Below, piece after piece: positions 34,720-42,706 of a stretch of DNA of 64,000 nucleotides; the first letter of the stretch is position 1, and every line of letters begins with the position of its first letter. This stretch comes from Halorubrum sodomense (GTDB lineage Archaea > Halobacteriota > Halobacteria > Halobacteriales > Haloferacaceae), in the NCBI RefSeq assembly GCF_900111935.1, contig NZ_FOYN01000003.1, positions 124,001 through 188,000 on the forward strand, in the 5' to 3' direction. A program made the position numbers and the translations under genes. The notes beneath the pieces are model-generated. The model was not told the origin of the DNA. It saw only the letters and a list, made by a program, of their open reading frames with translations, and made no database searches.

Positions 34720-35856
34720 ATGAACGAACTGCTGCTTCAGGTCCCGGTCCTCGGGATCGAGGTCAAGCTGTTCGTCATGCTGCTCATCACCGCGCTCGCC
34801 GGCGGCGCGTTCGGGGCCGCGATCGGCGCGCTCCCGGCGTTCATTTTCACCGGGTTCGTCGTCTTCCTCGGTGAGGGTATCGGCATCCTTCAGCGACAGA
34901 TCGGCGCGGTCGAAGGCATCCCCGCGGGCGAGCTCGCCGCGGGCATCACCGGCGTCATCGGGTTCGGTGCCATAACCGGCCCACACATCGTGTTCGCGGG
35001 CGGCGTGGCCGCCTCGGCGTACGCGGGCAAAAAGTACCCCGACATGAACCCCGCGGACGGCGGGTACCACTTCGGGAAGGACATCACGTATGCGTTCGGC
35101 ACGAAGCCTGACATCCTCGCCGTGGGCGCGATATTCGGCGTCGTCGGGATGCTGTTCACGCGGGTCGCCAACGGCGTCTTCATCAACGTCTTGGGGATGA
35201 CGCCGCCGACCGACTTCATCGCGGTGTCCGTCTTCGCGACCGCGTTCCTCGCGCGGCCCGTATTCGGCTACCCGATCGTCGGGAGGCCGGCCGGCAAGGG
35301 CCTGCTCGACATGTCGCCGTTCGAGCGCGGCGACATGCACCCGCAGGCCGACGGCGGCGCCGAGGAACACGCCGGCCGGCCCGCGACCGAGCCGTGGCTC
35401 CCCCACCAGTACAAGTGGTCGGGCGTCGCCGCGATCGGTCTCGTCGGCGGGATCTTGGGCGGGTACATCTACCTCCAGACGGGGAGCATCTTCCTCGGCT
35501 ACGCGATCTCGGCGATCAGCCTGCTGTTCCTGAACCTCGGCGTCGAGAAGATTCCGGTGACGCACCACATCACGCTGCTCGGGTCCGTCGGCGCCGTGGT
35601 CGCGGTGGGCGCGTTCGGCGACACCAGCGCGGTGACGCCGCTGGCGTCGGTGGGCGCGGTCGGCGCCGTCGTCGCGCTGCTCGCCGCCGGGGCGCTCGGC
35701 GCGCTCAGCGGCCTCGTCGGCGAGGTCACCCAGCGGCTGTTCTACTCGCACTCCGGGACCCACGTGGACCCCCCGGCGATGGCGATCGCGCTCACGATGC
35801 TCGTGATCGCGGTCCTCTCGATCCTCGGCGTCCTGCCGAACGCCGGGTACCTCTGA
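34720..35856 (+). CDS. glpX: Membrane protein GlpX, putative glycerol facilitator
   Basis: 378 residues, many-spanning membrane protein (about nine hydrophobic segments) with a charged loop in the middle (SPFERGDMHPQADGGAEEH). It is unrelated to MIP-type aquaglyceroporins. The same gene order, glpK-glpX, is described in Haloferax volcanii, where glpX is proposed to be a glycerol transporter; it is not the bacterial fructose-bisphosphatase GlpX. Its ATG follows the glpK stop directly. The HPr-like ptsH2 gene that I recall downstream in Haloferax is absent here. Confidence 0.8.
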   Translation: MNELLLQVPVLGIEVKLFVMLLITALAGGAFGAAIGALPAFIFTGFVVFLGEGIGILQRQIGAVEGIPAGELAAGITGVIGFGAITGPHIVFAGGVAASAYAGKKYPDMNPADGGYHFGKDITYAFGTKPDILAVGAIFGVVGMLFTRVANGVFINVLGMTPPTDFIAVSVFATAFLARPVFGYPIVGRPAGKGLLDMSPFERGDMHPQADGGAEEHAGRPATEPWLPHQYKWSGVAAIGLVGGILGGYIYLQTGSIFLGYAISAISLLFLNLGVEKIPVTHHITLLGSVGAVVAVGAFGDTSAVTPLASVGAVGAVVALLAAGALGALSGLVGEVTQRLFYSHSGTHVDPPAMAIALTMLVIAVLSILGVLPNAGYL

Positions 35857-35951
35857 GCCCGCTCGCGGGAGCCGACGCGGCGTCGGCCTCTCGCGGCGGT
35901 CGAGAACGGCTCCGCCCGAGAAACACCTTCCGACCAAGTCGCCGGACACCA

Positions 35952-36203
35952 ATGAGACCAGACCGGACACGCGACCGCCGACGAGACCGATCCCCGAGCG
36001 ACCGCCGTCGCCGGGTCGACGCAGCCACCGCTTTCGGCCGCGACGGCGGTCGCGACGAGGACACCGCGGTCGACACCGATCGCGGCGGCGACACCGCGGC
36101 CGACACCGATCGCGACGGCGGCGCCGGTCGTCGCCGCGACCGGCTTCGTATCGCCGCCGCTTCGTGCCTGTTTTGTTCGGGAACCCCGGAGGGACGCCCG
36201 TGA
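35952..36203 (+). CDS. Doubtful small Arg/Asp-rich ORF coupled to the Cdc6-like gene
   Basis: 83 codons, starting MRPDRTRDRRRD and dominated by Arg, Asp and Ala, with a late LFCSGT. Its TGA overlaps the GTG start of the Cdc6-like gene (GTGA at 36200-36203), the usual coupling overlap. A 30-bp tandem repeat lies inside it. Composition is low-complexity and could come from GC-rich non-coding DNA, so this is a weak call. Confidence 0.2.
   Translation: MRPDRTRDRRRDRSPSDRRRRVDAATAFGRDGGRDEDTAVDTDRGGDTAADTDRDGGAGRRRDRLRIAAASCLFCSGTPEGRP
36061..36120 (+). repeat. 30-bp tandem repeat upstream of the Cdc6-like gene
   Basis: Two near-identical 30-base units, 36061-36090 and 36091-36120, beginning ACACCGCGGTCGACACCG and ACACCGCGGCCGACACCG. 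GC-rich, so not a DNA-unwinding element, and unlike the ORB boxes of haloarchaeal origins. Confidence 0.8.
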
Positions 36204-37372
36204 ACATCGACGACCGGATCGAGCGACGGCTCGGCTACGACACCGGCATGAGCGTTCTCGCCGACTTCGAGGCCGTCTCACCGGTCAGGCACGTCGACTC
36301 ACCGATCGGTCGCGGTCCGGCGATAGAGCGACTGCTCGACGTGTTCGCGCCCGCATTCAACGGATCGCTCCCCCCGAGCGTCTACGTGTACGGTCCGAAG
36401 GGGAGCGGGAAGTCGGCGGTCGTCTCCGCGCTGTTCGACCGACTCGCGAGCCACAGCGGGCCGCGGCGGGCGATCCAGACGACGACGCGGGCGGTCGAGC
36501 CGACGATCCCCGGGTTCGTCTACGTCGACGCCCGACAGGCGTCGACCCGCTTCCGGCTGTACCACGCGATGCTGAACGCGATGAGCGACGACCCCGTTCC
36601 GGACCACGGGATCGGGACCGAGGAGCTGGCCGACTCGCTGCGCGACGCGATGCGCACCGGCCCCGAACTCGTCGTCGCCGTCGACCACGCGAACGAGTCC
36701 GAGACGCCGACGGCGACGACGCTGATCGACTGGCTCACCGAGGTCGGCGAGCGACTGACGCCGGCGTGTCTCGGCCGCGACCCGCCGGACGCGATCGAAT
36801 GGGAACCCGAGACGACCGTCGAGTTCGCGAAGTACCGGCGGCACGTGCTCGTCGAACTGCTGACCAGTCGCTGTTCGACCGGGCTCGGCCGCGACGCGCT
36901 CAGCCACGACCAGATCCGCGAGATCGTCGAGTGGGCCGCGGGCGACGCCCACGACGCGCTCGCCGCCGTGATGGGCGCCGCGGTCAACGCGGAGCGGGCG
37001 GGCGCGTCGACGATCCGATCCGGAGATATCGACGCCGGTATCGACGGGGTCCCGCGCCCCTGCGTCTCGCTGGGTCGCGTCCTGGCGCTCCCCGAGAGCC
37101 GGGAGCGACTCCTCTACGAACTCACCGGGCTCTCGGACGCGGAGCGGTCAACCGTCGGTGAGGCGACGGCGGCCATCGCGGCGCGCCCGGGCGTCGACCT
37201 CTCGGCGTCGACGGTGCGGCGCGCGCTCTACGAACTGGCCGACGCCGGCCTGCTCGAACGCGTCACCGTCCACCGGAGCGACGGGAAGGGGCGGCCGCCG
37301 AGCCGGCTCGTCCCGCTTTTCCCGACGGTCGTGTTCCGCGAACTGTTCGACCGGCGCGCCCGGACGGGGTAG
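36200..37372 (+). CDS. Orc1/Cdc6-like AAA protein with degenerate active site
   Basis: 390 residues. Layout is that of archaeal Orc1/Cdc6: RVEHVD-type linker (PVRHVDSPIGRGPAIERLLD), intact Walker A (VYGPKGSGKSAVVSALF), and a C-terminal winged helix (STVGEATAAIAARPGVDLSA, STVRRALYELADAGLLERVT). The expected Walker B Asp-Glu is instead AVDHANE, and the sensor-2 motif usually GDAR reads GDAHDAL. No sensor-1 Ser-Asn is seen. It is probably a paralogue that binds but hardly hydrolyses ATP, not the main initiator. GTG at 36200 is chosen for the SD-like GGAGGG seven bases upstream; an ATG at 36164 is possible. Confidence 0.75.
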   Translation: MNIDDRIERRLGYDTGMSVLADFEAVSPVRHVDSPIGRGPAIERLLDVFAPAFNGSLPPSVYVYGPKGSGKSAVVSALFDRLASHSGPRRAIQTTTRAVEPTIPGFVYVDARQASTRFRLYHAMLNAMSDDPVPDHGIGTEELADSLRDAMRTGPELVVAVDHANESETPTATTLIDWLTEVGERLTPACLGRDPPDAIEWEPETTVEFAKYRRHVLVELLTSRCSTGLGRDALSHDQIREIVEWAAGDAHDALAAVMGAAVNAERAGASTIRSGDIDAGIDGVPRPCVSLGRVLALPESRERLLYELTGLSDAERSTVGEATAAIAARPGVDLSASTVRRALYELADAGLLERVTVHRSDGKGRPPSRLVPLFPTVVFRELFDRRARTG

Positions 37373-37460
37373 CCTCGCAGGGCCGGCAGCGGCCCGCTCC
37401 GCCGCCGACCCCCGCCGATCGAACGGAAGACAGTTGACCCCGAGTCACCGACTGGCGGGT

Positions 37461-38141
37461 ATGGTCCCGCCGCTCGCGCTCGATATCGACGGCACGCTGA
37501 CGACGCCGACCGGTCGGATCGACCCGCGGGCCTTCGAACTGCTGCCCGCGTGGGACGCGCCGATAGTGTTCGCCACCGGGAAGGCGTTCCCGTACCCGGT
37601 CGCGCTCGCGCACTTCCTCGGGCGCGAGGAGACCGTCATCGCCGAGAACGGCGGCGTCGCCCACGTCGAGGGCGAGACGGCGATCGTCGGCGACCCGGAC
37701 GCGGCGCGAGCGGTCGTCGAGGCGTTCCGCGAGCGCGGCGGCGAGGTGGGCTGGGGCGACGGCGACACCGTGAACCGGTGGCGCGAGACGGAGGTCGCGC
37801 TCTCGCCCGACGCCGACGCGGATCTCCTGCGGGAGGTCGCCGCGGCCGTCGACGACGTGGAGGTCGTCGACACCGGCTACGCCTACCACGTCAAGTCGAC
37901 GGCCGTGAGCAAGGGGCGGGCGCTCGGCGTGGTCGCCGACGCGCTCGGGGTCGGCCCCGCCTCGTTCGTCGCGGTCGGCGACAGCGAGAACGACGTCTCC
38001 ACGTTCGAGGTCGCCGGCGAGTCCTACGCGGTCGCCAACGCGGACGACGCGGCCCGCGGGGCCGCCGACGCGGTCCTCGACGAGGGGTTCATGGACGGGA
38101 CGGTCTCGGTGCTCGACGGGCTGCGCGAGCGCGCCGAGTAG
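37461..38141 (+). CDS. Phosphoglycolate phosphatase-like HAD hydrolase
   Basis: 226 residues, HAD phosphatase of the archaeal phosphoglycolate/sucrose-phosphatase-like group. Motif I DIDGTLTTP, motif II FATGKAFPYP, motif III Lys in VKSTAVSKGRALGVVADALG, motif IV GDSENDVSTFEVAGESYAVA. It removes phosphate from 2-phosphoglycolate or a related small sugar phosphate. The ATG at 37461 gives a start three residues before the motif and matches the family. Confidence 0.9.
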   Translation: MVPPLALDIDGTLTTPTGRIDPRAFELLPAWDAPIVFATGKAFPYPVALAHFLGREETVIAENGGVAHVEGETAIVGDPDAARAVVEAFRERGGEVGWGDGDTVNRWRETEVALSPDADADLLREVAAAVDDVEVVDTGYAYHVKSTAVSKGRALGVVADALGVGPASFVAVGDSENDVSTFEVAGESYAVANADDAARGAADAVLDEGFMDGTVSVLDGLRERAE

Positions 38142-38180
38142 TCGCACGCGGTCGCTGGCGCGGTCCCGCCGCCGACCCGG

Positions 38181-38465
38181 TCACTCCCCGCCGTAGGGGT
38201 ACCGCGCCGTCGCGCCGCACTCGGTACACCGGACGACCACGCGCCCGGGCCGCGTCCGGACGCGGCTCGTCTTCCCGGGCCGGAGGTAGACGGCACAGTC
38301 GTCGCAGGCGCGCCTGGAGAGCTCGGAGGGAACGCCGCAGCGGTTCCGCTCGGCGATCCGGCGACCGCGGGCGACGTACTCGCGGGCGCGGTCGTACTCG
38401 TCGTCGACGACCGCCTCGCGGGCGAGGGCGAACAGCCGCTCGATCCGCTCCGCCGGGATGCCCAT
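38181..38465 (-). CDS. rnp4: Ribonuclease P protein component 4
   Basis: 94 residues, homologue of eukaryotic Rpp21/Rpr2, a zinc protein of archaeal RNase P that matures tRNA 5' ends. N-terminal helices (PAERIERLFALAREAVVDDE; YDRAREYVARGRRIAERNR) are followed by the zinc-binding part: CGVPSELSRRACDDCAVYL and VVVRCTECGATARYPY. Length and layout are normal. Confidence 0.9.
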   Translation of the reverse strand: MGIPAERIERLFALAREAVVDDEYDRAREYVARGRRIAERNRCGVPSELSRRACDDCAVYLRPGKTSRVRTRPGRVVVRCTECGATARYPYGGE

Positions 38466-38580
38466 GTCACCGATGCCGGGGCGCGTCGCAAAAGGGGTTG
38501 TTATCCGTGGGAGTCAGTTCGGATCTGGGAGCCGAAGGCGCGGTCCGCGTCCCGCTGACCGGCGGGACCGCGGGGTGCCG

Positions 38581-38898
38581 TCAGGACTCGCGCCACTTGT
38601 GGCCGCACTCGACGCAGGTGAATAGACGGACCTCGTAGGAGCCCCCCGGCTTCGGCAGCATCTCGTAGCGGGCCCGGTCGCCGTCGCAGTCGTCCGCCGG
38701 ACAGGGCTCTCGCATCGTGTCGGCGGAGCCCTCGGTCGCGTCGGCCACGGCGGGCGCCCCGTCGTCGCGCTGCGCGTCCCGCGTCGCCATCGCCGCCTCG
38801 TCCCCCGAGTCCCGGGGCTCCTCGGCGTCGCAGGAGTGGCACACCCACGCGTCGCCCTCGGCGTACATCGTCGACCCGCATTCGTCGCAGAACCGCAT
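38581..38898 (-). CDS. Transcription factor S-like protein without the acidic hairpin
   Basis: 105 residues. N-terminal zinc ribbon (Cys4, 7, 20, 23: FCDECG...VCHSC), an acidic linker with an extra ~30 residues, and a C-terminal TFIIS-type ribbon (Cys66, 71, 95, 98; CVECGHKWRES). In active TFS/TFIIS the hairpin carries the Asp-Glu pair (RSADE) that reaches into the RNA polymerase and drives transcript cleavage. Here that stretch reads EMLPKPGGSYEVR, with no Asp-Glu. This is probably a paralogue that cannot stimulate cleavage, perhaps like the inhibitory TFS4 of Sulfolobus. A TATA-like TATTTATC lies upstream. Confidence 0.75.
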   Translation of the reverse strand: MRFCDECGSTMYAEGDAWVCHSCDAEEPRDSGDEAAMATRDAQRDDGAPAVADATEGSADTMREPCPADDCDGDRARYEMLPKPGGSYEVRLFTCVECGHKWRES

Positions 38899-39002
38899 AC
38901 GGAATCGACGTACGCCCACGGCTGATAAATACGTTAAGTTCCGAGCCGCCACGGCGGGGCCGACCCGCACGCTTTTTTATCGGTCCGATCCAATCGAGCG
39001 GT

Positions 39003-39197
39003 ATGAAGGAATCCCTGATGGACGTGATCTGCTGTCCGCTCGATAAAGCGACTCTGGAACTCGAAGTCGACGAGGCGGACGACGAGGAGGTCCTCGCCGG
39101 GACGCTCACCTGTACGGAGTGCGGCGAGACGTACCCCATCGAGGACGGGATCCCGAATCTCCTCCCCCCGGACATGCGCGAAGAGGCGGCGGCGTAG
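39003..39197 (+). CDS. Trm112-like zinc protein
   Basis: 64 residues. MKESLMDVICCPLDKATLEL and LTCTECGETYPIEDGIPNLL give the CCP...CxxC zinc fold and the Trm112/UPF0434 core. Trm112 proteins activate several RNA and protein methyltransferases by binding them. A TATA-like TTTTTTATCG about 25-30 bases before the ATG supports a leaderless start. Confidence 0.88.
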   Translation: MKESLMDVICCPLDKATLELEVDEADDEEVLAGTLTCTECGETYPIEDGIPNLLPPDMREEAAA

Positions 39198-39297
39198 GGC
39201 ACCCCGACGCAGACGGACCGCGACGACGGCGGCGACACTCCCTCCGAAACCCTTGGCCGTGTGAATCTTTTTTTAGTACGGGGTCGTGGTCTCACCC

Positions 39298-39879
39298 GTG
39301 TCGACACTCGACGTCGAACTGAACGGGGAAGCGGTCCACGACATCGACGCCCCGGACTCGTTCGTCACCGACGGGCCGTTTCCGGTCGTGCTCGACAACA
39401 GCGGGCGCTCGACGCACGTCCACCTTCACTTCGACGACGACCTCGATCGGGTGGCCAGGGTCGAGGAGGGCAACCACTTCGTCGCCGACGAGGCCACCCG
39501 TCGCGTCCACGTCTCGACGGCCGACGTCGACGAACCGGTCCGGGGCAAACTGAAGGTCGTCACCGGCTACGGGTCGAACACGCGCTACGTCGACGTGCGG
39601 ATCGACCCGTCGCCGGAGTCCTCGAACGAGTCGGTGGCCGTCGACGAGACCCTCTCCGCGCCCCCGGAGCGCGCTCCGGAGGCCCCGCGCGGCCAGCGCG
39701 CGGTGAACGCGCTCGACCGACTCGTCCAACGCGGCGGGACCGCGGGCGCGGCCCTGGGGTTGGTCGCGATCGCCGCGGGCGTCGCGCTCGCGCTCGTCGT
39801 CGACAGCCTCCTCGTCTCGGTCGCGGTGGGACTCGCCCTGATGATCGCGCTCGGCGCGGTCCTGCTCGCGGTGACGTGA
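39298..39879 (+). CDS. Haloarchaeal protein with two C-terminal membrane segments
   Basis: 193 residues. The N-terminal ~105 residues look like a beta-sandwich (DSFVTDGPFPVVLDNSGRST, HVHLHFDDDLDRVARVEEGN, GKLKVVTGYGSNTRYVDVRI). After a linker come two hydrophobic segments (LGLVAIAAGVALALVVDSLL, SVAVGLALMIALGAVLLAV). It probably resembles the DUF7524 group (family number uncertain). GTG at 39298 is preferred because the TATA-like TTTTTTTAGTA at 39267-39277 sits 25 bases upstream; a GTG at 39286 is the alternative. Confidence 0.72.
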   Translation: MSTLDVELNGEAVHDIDAPDSFVTDGPFPVVLDNSGRSTHVHLHFDDDLDRVARVEEGNHFVADEATRRVHVSTADVDEPVRGKLKVVTGYGSNTRYVDVRIDPSPESSNESVAVDETLSAPPERAPEAPRGQRAVNALDRLVQRGGTAGAALGLVAIAAGVALALVVDSLLVSVAVGLALMIALGAVLLAVT

Positions 39880-39957
39880 GGCCCCGTCGCGGTCCGGTTC
39901 GCCTTCGGCTCGCTCCGGATCCGCGCGCTTTTAACCGTCCCGGCGGAACGAGAGGCC

Positions 39958-40146
39958 ATGAGCTTCGAGAAGGAAGACGAGGTCGTGCTCCACGACAAAC
40001 ACAGCGAGTACGACGGCGAGTCGGGCACGATCACGCAGGTGATGGAGACGATGTTCGGCGACGCGACGTACACGGTCAGCTTCGAGGACGGCCAGGAGAC
40101 GGGCGTCCCCGAGGACGCGCTCGACGCCGTCGAGAGCGAGGAGTAA
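39958..40146 (+). CDS. Small SH3-like haloarchaeal protein
   Basis: 62 residues. The pattern EKEDEVVLHDKHSEYDGESG, TITQVMETMFGDATYTVSFE, DGQETGVPEDAL suggests a small SH3/KOW-like barrel, as in short chaperone or electron-transport accessory proteins. Function unknown. AT-rich GCTTTTAACC lies ~25 bases upstream. Confidence 0.65.
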   Translation: MSFEKEDEVVLHDKHSEYDGESGTITQVMETMFGDATYTVSFEDGQETGVPEDALDAVESEE

Positions 40147-40167
40147 CGCCGCCCCCACTCGTACCGC

Positions 40168-40614
40168 ATGCCGAAAGTCCCCTTCCACTACGTCGATCTC
40201 CGGGCGTTCTCGTACGCCACGGAAGACGAAAAACGGGTCGAGCAGGCGCTGTACAACCTCCTGCCCGAGGACGTCGAGCTCGACCGCGTCGAGAACGTGG
40301 GCCACCACGGGGACCGGATCGTCGTGCTGTCGGCGCGCGTCGAGCGAGCCGACGAGATGCGACACGTGCTGGACCGGCTGTCCGAACTGAACGACCTCGA
40401 CCGCGTCCTCGACGAACTCGACGAGCGGGTCAACGACAACTGCGCGCTCTTCTTACGCCTCGACAAGCAGGCGGCGTTCCGCGGCGACGTCAGGCTCGGT
40501 CCCGGGCTCACCGTTCGGACGAAGGTCGAGGCGTACCCGGCGAAGAAGGAAACGGCGGTCGAGAACGCCCGCGAGACGCTCTCCCGGTTGGCGGACGCCG
40601 ACGCCGACGACTGA
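40168..40614 (+). CDS. Predicted RNA-binding protein (COG1325-like)
   Basis: 148 residues. It begins KVPFHYVDLRAFSYATEDEK and contains ALYNLLPEDVELDRVENVGH, DNCALFLRLDKQAAFRGDVR and LTVRTKVEAYPAKKETAVEN. This layout matches the archaeal family predicted to be RNA-binding and sometimes assigned to the exosome neighbourhood. No biochemical role is certain. It lies 21 bases after the SH3-like gene and may be co-transcribed with it. Confidence 0.83.
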   Translation: MPKVPFHYVDLRAFSYATEDEKRVEQALYNLLPEDVELDRVENVGHHGDRIVVLSARVERADEMRHVLDRLSELNDLDRVLDELDERVNDNCALFLRLDKQAAFRGDVRLGPGLTVRTKVEAYPAKKETAVENARETLSRLADADADD

Positions 40615-40696
40615 GCGCCGATCACGGGAGTCGGCTTTCGAGCCGCGCCGACGGTCGCGCCGGACCCGCCGGTCGCGTGTCCGGGTCGCACCCGCG

Positions 40697-40713
40697 GCGT
40701 GACTTTTTCACGC
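40697..40713 (+). promoter_or_regulatory. Perfect inverted repeat in the CoADR-like promoter
   Basis: GCGTGA (40697-40702), CTTTT, TCACGC (40708-40713): a perfect 6-bp inverted repeat with the T-rich, TATA-like centre, 20-36 bases before the ATG at 40733. A protein bound here would block the promoter. It could instead be a chance hairpin. Confidence 0.35.
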
Positions 40714-40732
40714 GGCCCGCCGATGCTCTGTC

Positions 40733-42172
40733 ATGAGCGATCCGTTCGTGGTCGTCGGCGCCGACGCGGCGGGGTTGAGCGCGGCCAGTAAGTTCCGACG
40801 CGAGGCGCCCGACCGCGAGGTCGTCGTCTTCGAGAAGGGCCGGTGGATCTCGTACGCCTACTGCGGGATGCCGTACTTCGTCGCCGGCTACGTCGACCGG
40901 ATGTCGGACCTCCTGTCGCTGTCCCCGAGCGAGGTGGACGAGCGGGGGATCGACCTCCGGCGCGACCGCGAGGTCGTCGCCGTCGAGCCCGACGCGAAGC
41001 GCGTCACCGTCGAGACGGCCGACGGCGACCGGTTCGAGCAGGCGTACGACGACCTGCTCGTCGCCACCGGCGCGCGCGCGACCACCGGCCCGTTCGACGT
41101 GCGCGGCGTCGACGGCGCGTTCACGCTCCACGACATGGACGCGGCGGCCGCCATCGACGCGTACGTCGCCGAGCCGGACGCCTACGACCCGGACCGCGCG
41201 GACGTGAGCGCGGTCGACCGCGAGCGAGTCGACCGCAACGCGGCGATGCGGGCGCCCGAGACGGCCGCCGTCGTCGGCGGCGGGTACGTCGGCGTCGAGG
41301 TCGCGGAGGCGCTCGCGGAGCGCGGTCTCGATGTCCACGTGTTCCACCGCTCCGGTCACCTCCTGTCGCCGTTCGGCGAGACCGTCGGGAACCGCGTCGA
41401 GGAGGCGCTCGAGGCCGAGGGCGTGAGCGTCCACACCGACGCGCCGGTCGACGCGCTTGTCGGAGACGACCGGATCGGGGCGGTCGAGATCGGGGACGAA
41501 GGCGACCCCGAGACGGTCCCGGTCGACATGGCGGTCGTCGGCGTCGGGATCCGGCCGAACACCGACCTCCTCGACGGCACCGGCGTCGATCTCGGCGCGG
41601 GTGGCGCGATCCGCGTCGACGACCGCGGCCGCACCAGCCTCCCGGACGTGTACGCCGCGGGCGACTGCGCGACCGCGCGCCACGCGGTGACGGGCGAGCC
41701 CGACTGGACCCCGCTCGGGCTCACCGCGAACCGCGCCGGCCGGGCCATCGGCGCGACGGTTGCCGGCGACCCGACGCCAGTCGGTGACATCGCGGGCACC
41801 GCGGCGGTGAAGGCGTTTGACACGGAGGCCGCCCGCGTCGGGGTTCTCGACCGGGGGAAGGCGGAAGAAGCCGGTTTCGATCCGGTCAGCGAGACGGTGA
41901 CCGCGGGCTCCCGCTCGGGCTACTACCCCGGCGCGGCCGAGACGGACGTGACGCTCGTCGCCGACCGCGACACGGGGCGACTCCTCGGCGGGAGCATCGT
42001 CGGCACCGACCGCGCGGCGATCCGGATCGACACGCTCGCGACCGCGATCGAGTCGGAGATGACCGTCCCCGAGATCGAGCGACTGGACCTCGCGTACGCC
42101 CCGCCGTTCAGCCCCGTCTGGGACCCGATACTCGTCGCCGCGAAGGTGCTGAACGGAACCCTCGACGGCTGA
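40733..42172 (+). CDS. CoA-disulfide reductase-like FAD/NAD(P) oxidoreductase
   Basis: 479 residues, pyridine nucleotide-disulfide oxidoreductase of the CoADR/NADH oxidase (Nox) group. FAD Rossmann start VVGADAAGLSAASKFRREAP, the single redox Cys in SYAYCGMPYFVAG, NAD domain AVVGGGYVGVEVAEALAERG, FAD motif VYAAGDCATARHAVTG, and dimerisation domain to the end. It reduces CoA disulfide, polysulfide or O2 with NAD(P)H; which one is not decided by sequence. Lies just downstream of an inverted repeat in the promoter. Confidence 0.9.
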   Translation: MSDPFVVVGADAAGLSAASKFRREAPDREVVVFEKGRWISYAYCGMPYFVAGYVDRMSDLLSLSPSEVDERGIDLRRDREVVAVEPDAKRVTVETADGDRFEQAYDDLLVATGARATTGPFDVRGVDGAFTLHDMDAAAAIDAYVAEPDAYDPDRADVSAVDRERVDRNAAMRAPETAAVVGGGYVGVEVAEALAERGLDVHVFHRSGHLLSPFGETVGNRVEEALEAEGVSVHTDAPVDALVGDDRIGAVEIGDEGDPETVPVDMAVVGVGIRPNTDLLDGTGVDLGAGGAIRVDDRGRTSLPDVYAAGDCATARHAVTGEPDWTPLGLTANRAGRAIGATVAGDPTPVGDIAGTAAVKAFDTEAARVGVLDRGKAEEAGFDPVSETVTAGSRSGYYPGAAETDVTLVADRDTGRLLGGSIVGTDRAAIRIDTLATAIESEMTVPEIERLDLAYAPPFSPVWDPILVAAKVLNGTLDG

Positions 42173-42199
42173 CGAGCCGAGCCGACCCGCGGCGCGACG

Positions 42200-42706
42200 C
42201 TACCGCGATGCCGCGATCCGGTCGAGGAGGGAGCCGACGACCGCCGAGGCGGCGCCGACCGCGACCGCGACCGCGCCGGCGAGCGCGAGCGGGGCGGTGA
42301 ACGCGGCGGCGGCCGGGCCGCCGGCGGCGAAGGGCAGCACGTACGGTTCGGGCCCCAGTCCGCGAAGCAGCGTCCCGGCGAACGGACCGTACGCGAGCAG
42401 CATCGCCGGGAGCGCGCCGCCGCCCGCCGCGGCGAAGGCGACCGCCCCGACCGCCGTTACCGCGGCGAGGGCCCCGGTGGTCCCCGCGTCGCCGACGCCG
42501 ACCGCCGCCGTCGCGTCGAACGCGACGTACGACAGCGCGAACCCGACCCCACACCAGACCGCGGCCCGCTCGAAGCCCGACTCGCCGAGGAGCGTCCGCC
42601 GCAGCGTCGCGCGTCGGGAGGCGGCCGCGTCCCCCTCGGTCCTCCCCTCGCCCGTCGTTCCGGTCGCGTCGTCGCCCGTCGTTCCGGTCGCGTCGCCGCC
42701 CGTCAT
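42200..42706 (-). CDS. Small multi-spanning membrane protein
   Basis: 168 residues. The N-terminus is a Thr/Gly/Asp-rich repeat (DATGTTGDDATGTTG) from slippage. Then four hydrophobic segments: RAAVWCGVGFALSYVAFDAT, LAAVTAVGAVAFAAAGGGAL, the segment near YVLPFAAGGPAAAAFTAPLA, and AGAVAVAVGAASAVVGSLL. Its start overlaps the stop of coaD (ATGA), so it is co-translated with it. Function unknown. Confidence 0.6.
   Translation of the reverse strand: MTGGDATGTTGDDATGTTGEGRTEGDAAASRRATLRRTLLGESGFERAAVWCGVGFALSYVAFDATAAVGVGDAGTTGALAAVTAVGAVAFAAAGGGALPAMLLAYGPFAGTLLRGLGPEPYVLPFAAGGPAAAAFTAPLALAGAVAVAVGAASAVVGSLLDRIAASR

Noticed and set aside
35857-36199. Possible replication origin beside the Orc/Cdc6-like gene
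   Set aside because: The region is GC-rich, has no AT-rich unwinding stretch and no ORB-like inverted boxes; the repeat there is a plain 30-bp duplication.
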